Assembly (NCBI GenBank): GCA_027064665.1
Contig: JAMOPH010000417.1
Coordinates: forward strand, 1-5,225
Origin: a bacterium
GTDB lineage: Bacteria > UBP14 > UBA6098 > B30-G16
Direction of reading: 5' to 3'
Length of the DNA: 5,225 bases
Shown in pieces: positions 4,409 through 5,225 of this stretch (position 1 is its first letter; each line of letters opens with the position of its first letter). The position numbers were made by a program, and so were the translations under genes. Below the pieces are notes generated by a model. The model made no database searches and was not told the origin of the DNA. It worked only from the letters and a program-made list of their open reading frames with translations.

Positions 4409-5225
4409 TCACCCCGGGGCGACAATTTTCGGCGGGGCAGAAAGCGCCTCATTAATCACCGACAGGACAACCTCACCGCGGAAAAGATACGGGTTTTTGC
4501 GCCCTTCCCAGCGGGCGGGGTTGTCCGCGAAAAGCGAAATCGCTCGCGCAGGGTCCAGACGATGTGCGGGATTGGGATGGTTTACCGCACTGCGGATTCC
4601 GAAAACCGGGTCAATCGGCGTGACATACGAGTCCGAGCCGCCTAACAGATTTATTCCCGCGTCAAGGATTGCGGGGAACGGGTTTGTCTGGCGCCAGCGT
4701 TCGCCTAACCGTTTTGCGTAGAGCCCGTCGGGACCGCCCCAGAACGCCTCAAACGCCGGCTGAACCGAAAGAGTCAGTCCCAGCGCCGCCGCGCGCTCTA
4801 TCTGGTCGGGATGAATCAGTTCGGCGTGTTCAATCCGCCATCCCGCAAGCGCCGACCCGCCAGAAACTCTTTCCGCACAGCGAAGGTATTGCTCCACCGC
4901 CCTGTCGCCGATGGCGTGCATCGCCACCCGAAGACCGCGCTCTGCCGCGCGGGCGAAAAAGCGTGTAAGGTCGTCGTCGCACCAGTAGAGGATTCCGCGG
5001 TTTTGAGGGTCGTCGGCGTAGGGTTCAAACAGCGCCGCAGTATGCGACCCGAAAGAACCATCTAACAGCAGGCACCCGCCGATGTTCTCAAATCCCGCGT
5101 CGGCGACAGCGTCAACATCGGCGGACTCAACGAAAATCTGGATATCCACCGGAAGTTGCGGAGCAATCTCGCGCAGAAGCACCGCCCAGTCAAGATACGG
5201 CACCAGAGCGCATATCCGCAGGGCA
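4409..5225 (-). CDS. YtcJ-like amidohydrolase (amidohydrolase family 3), C-terminal part; 5' end outside window
   Basis: The frame is open to the right edge and stops at TGA 4411-4409; 271 residues are visible. A GTG at 5203 lies in mid-frame and is not the start. Family features, counting from the edge, are DGSFGSHTAALFEPYAD at 55-71, HAIGD at 103-107 (metal-ligand His103), RIEHAE at 130-135 (His133), GGSDSYVTPIDPVFGIRSAV at 195-214 (catalytic-type Asp198) and an ARAISLFADNPAR helix at 226-238. These match metal-dependent TIM-barrel hydrolases related to YtcJ and N-substituted formamide deformylase, which hydrolyse amide or related C-N bonds. The substrate cannot be told from sequence. The N-terminal half with the HxH metal motif is outside the window. 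Two oddities are Cys51 four residues before DGS, where many relatives have Lys, and a short tail lacking the usual G-x-x-AD-x-VVL ending. No signal peptide region is visible. The gene is convergent with the propeller gene. Confidence 0.87.
   Translation of the reverse strand, partial: ALRICALVPYLDWAVLLREIAPQLPVDIQIFVESADVDAVADAGFENIGGCLLLDGSFGSHTAALFEPYADDPQNRGILYWCDDDLTRFFARAAERGLRVAMHAIGDRAVEQYLRCAERVSGGSALAGWRIEHAELIHPDQIERAAALGLTLSVQPAFEAFWGGPDGLYAKRLGERWRQTNPFPAILDAGINLLGGSDSYVTPIDPVFGIRSAVNHPNPAHRLDPARAISLFADNPARWEGRKNPYLFRGEVVLSVINEALSAPPKIVAPG

Noticed and set aside
4338..4721. Open frame on the plus strand starting in the palindrome after the propeller gene
   Set aside because: It is mostly antisense to the amidohydrolase, the ATG is part of the inverted repeat without a ribosome binding site, and the product is unlike any family.
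1..5225. A multi-gene defence, mobile or biosynthetic system
   Set aside because: No nuclease, helicase, transposase, integrase, toxin-antitoxin pair, CRISPR repeat or biosynthetic core enzyme is visible. The genes are housekeeping enzymes plus secreted proteins and one small membrane-protein/cupin pair.

Overview
The window looks like part of a bacterial chromosome with moderately high GC. It probably comes from the FCB superphylum or a related uncultured lineage (Cloacimonadota, WOR-3/Stahlbacteria, Zixibacteria or Fibrobacterota type). The main clue is that two separate proteins end in a type IX secretion (T9SS)-like C-terminal sorting domain. Both carry a PNPFNSxC motif, a V-x-I/V-YD-x-x-GN strand, a SVP(A/S)GIYI strand and a basic RV(L/I)L(V/I)R end. 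One of them also carries WTRTYGG...TSDGGY repeats, which are common in secreted proteins from these groups. The exact phylum cannot be fixed from this sequence.

Layout, left to right. (1) Positions 3-362, + strand: the C-terminal end of a secreted protein with a sorting domain, cut by the window edge. (2) 336-842, - strand: a dCMP deaminase whose acidic tail overlaps gene 1 by 27 bp, tail to tail. (3) A 96-bp divergent spacer with a near-consensus sigma70-type promoter, which drives (4) 939-1115, a 58-residue two-helix membrane protein, and (5) 1117-1470, a 117-residue single-domain cupin one base downstream. (6) 1550-2389, - strand: a trimeric-type purine nucleoside phosphorylase with its own intrinsic terminator just beyond the cupin stop codon. 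(7) A 172-bp divergent spacer. (8) 2562-4310, + strand: a 582-residue secreted protein made of a signal peptide, seven repeats of about 52 residues (probably a seven-bladed beta-propeller), a cysteine-containing Ig/cadherin-like domain and a sorting domain. (9) 4409 to the right edge, - strand: the C-terminal 271 residues of a YtcJ-like amidohydrolase.

Functionally, the minus-strand genes are cytoplasmic-type metabolic enzymes. Two of them act in nucleotide and nucleoside metabolism: dCMP to dUMP, and purine nucleoside phosphorolysis. The plus-strand genes are envelope or secreted proteins plus the small membrane protein/cupin pair. No gene set here forms an obvious defence, mobile or biosynthetic system. 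The most informative points are an Asp at the purine-specificity position of the phosphorylase, the regular seven-repeat propeller with a sorting tail, the conserved Cys in both sorting domains, and the tightly coupled membrane-protein/cupin pair. No tRNA, rRNA, CRISPR array or insertion sequence was seen.
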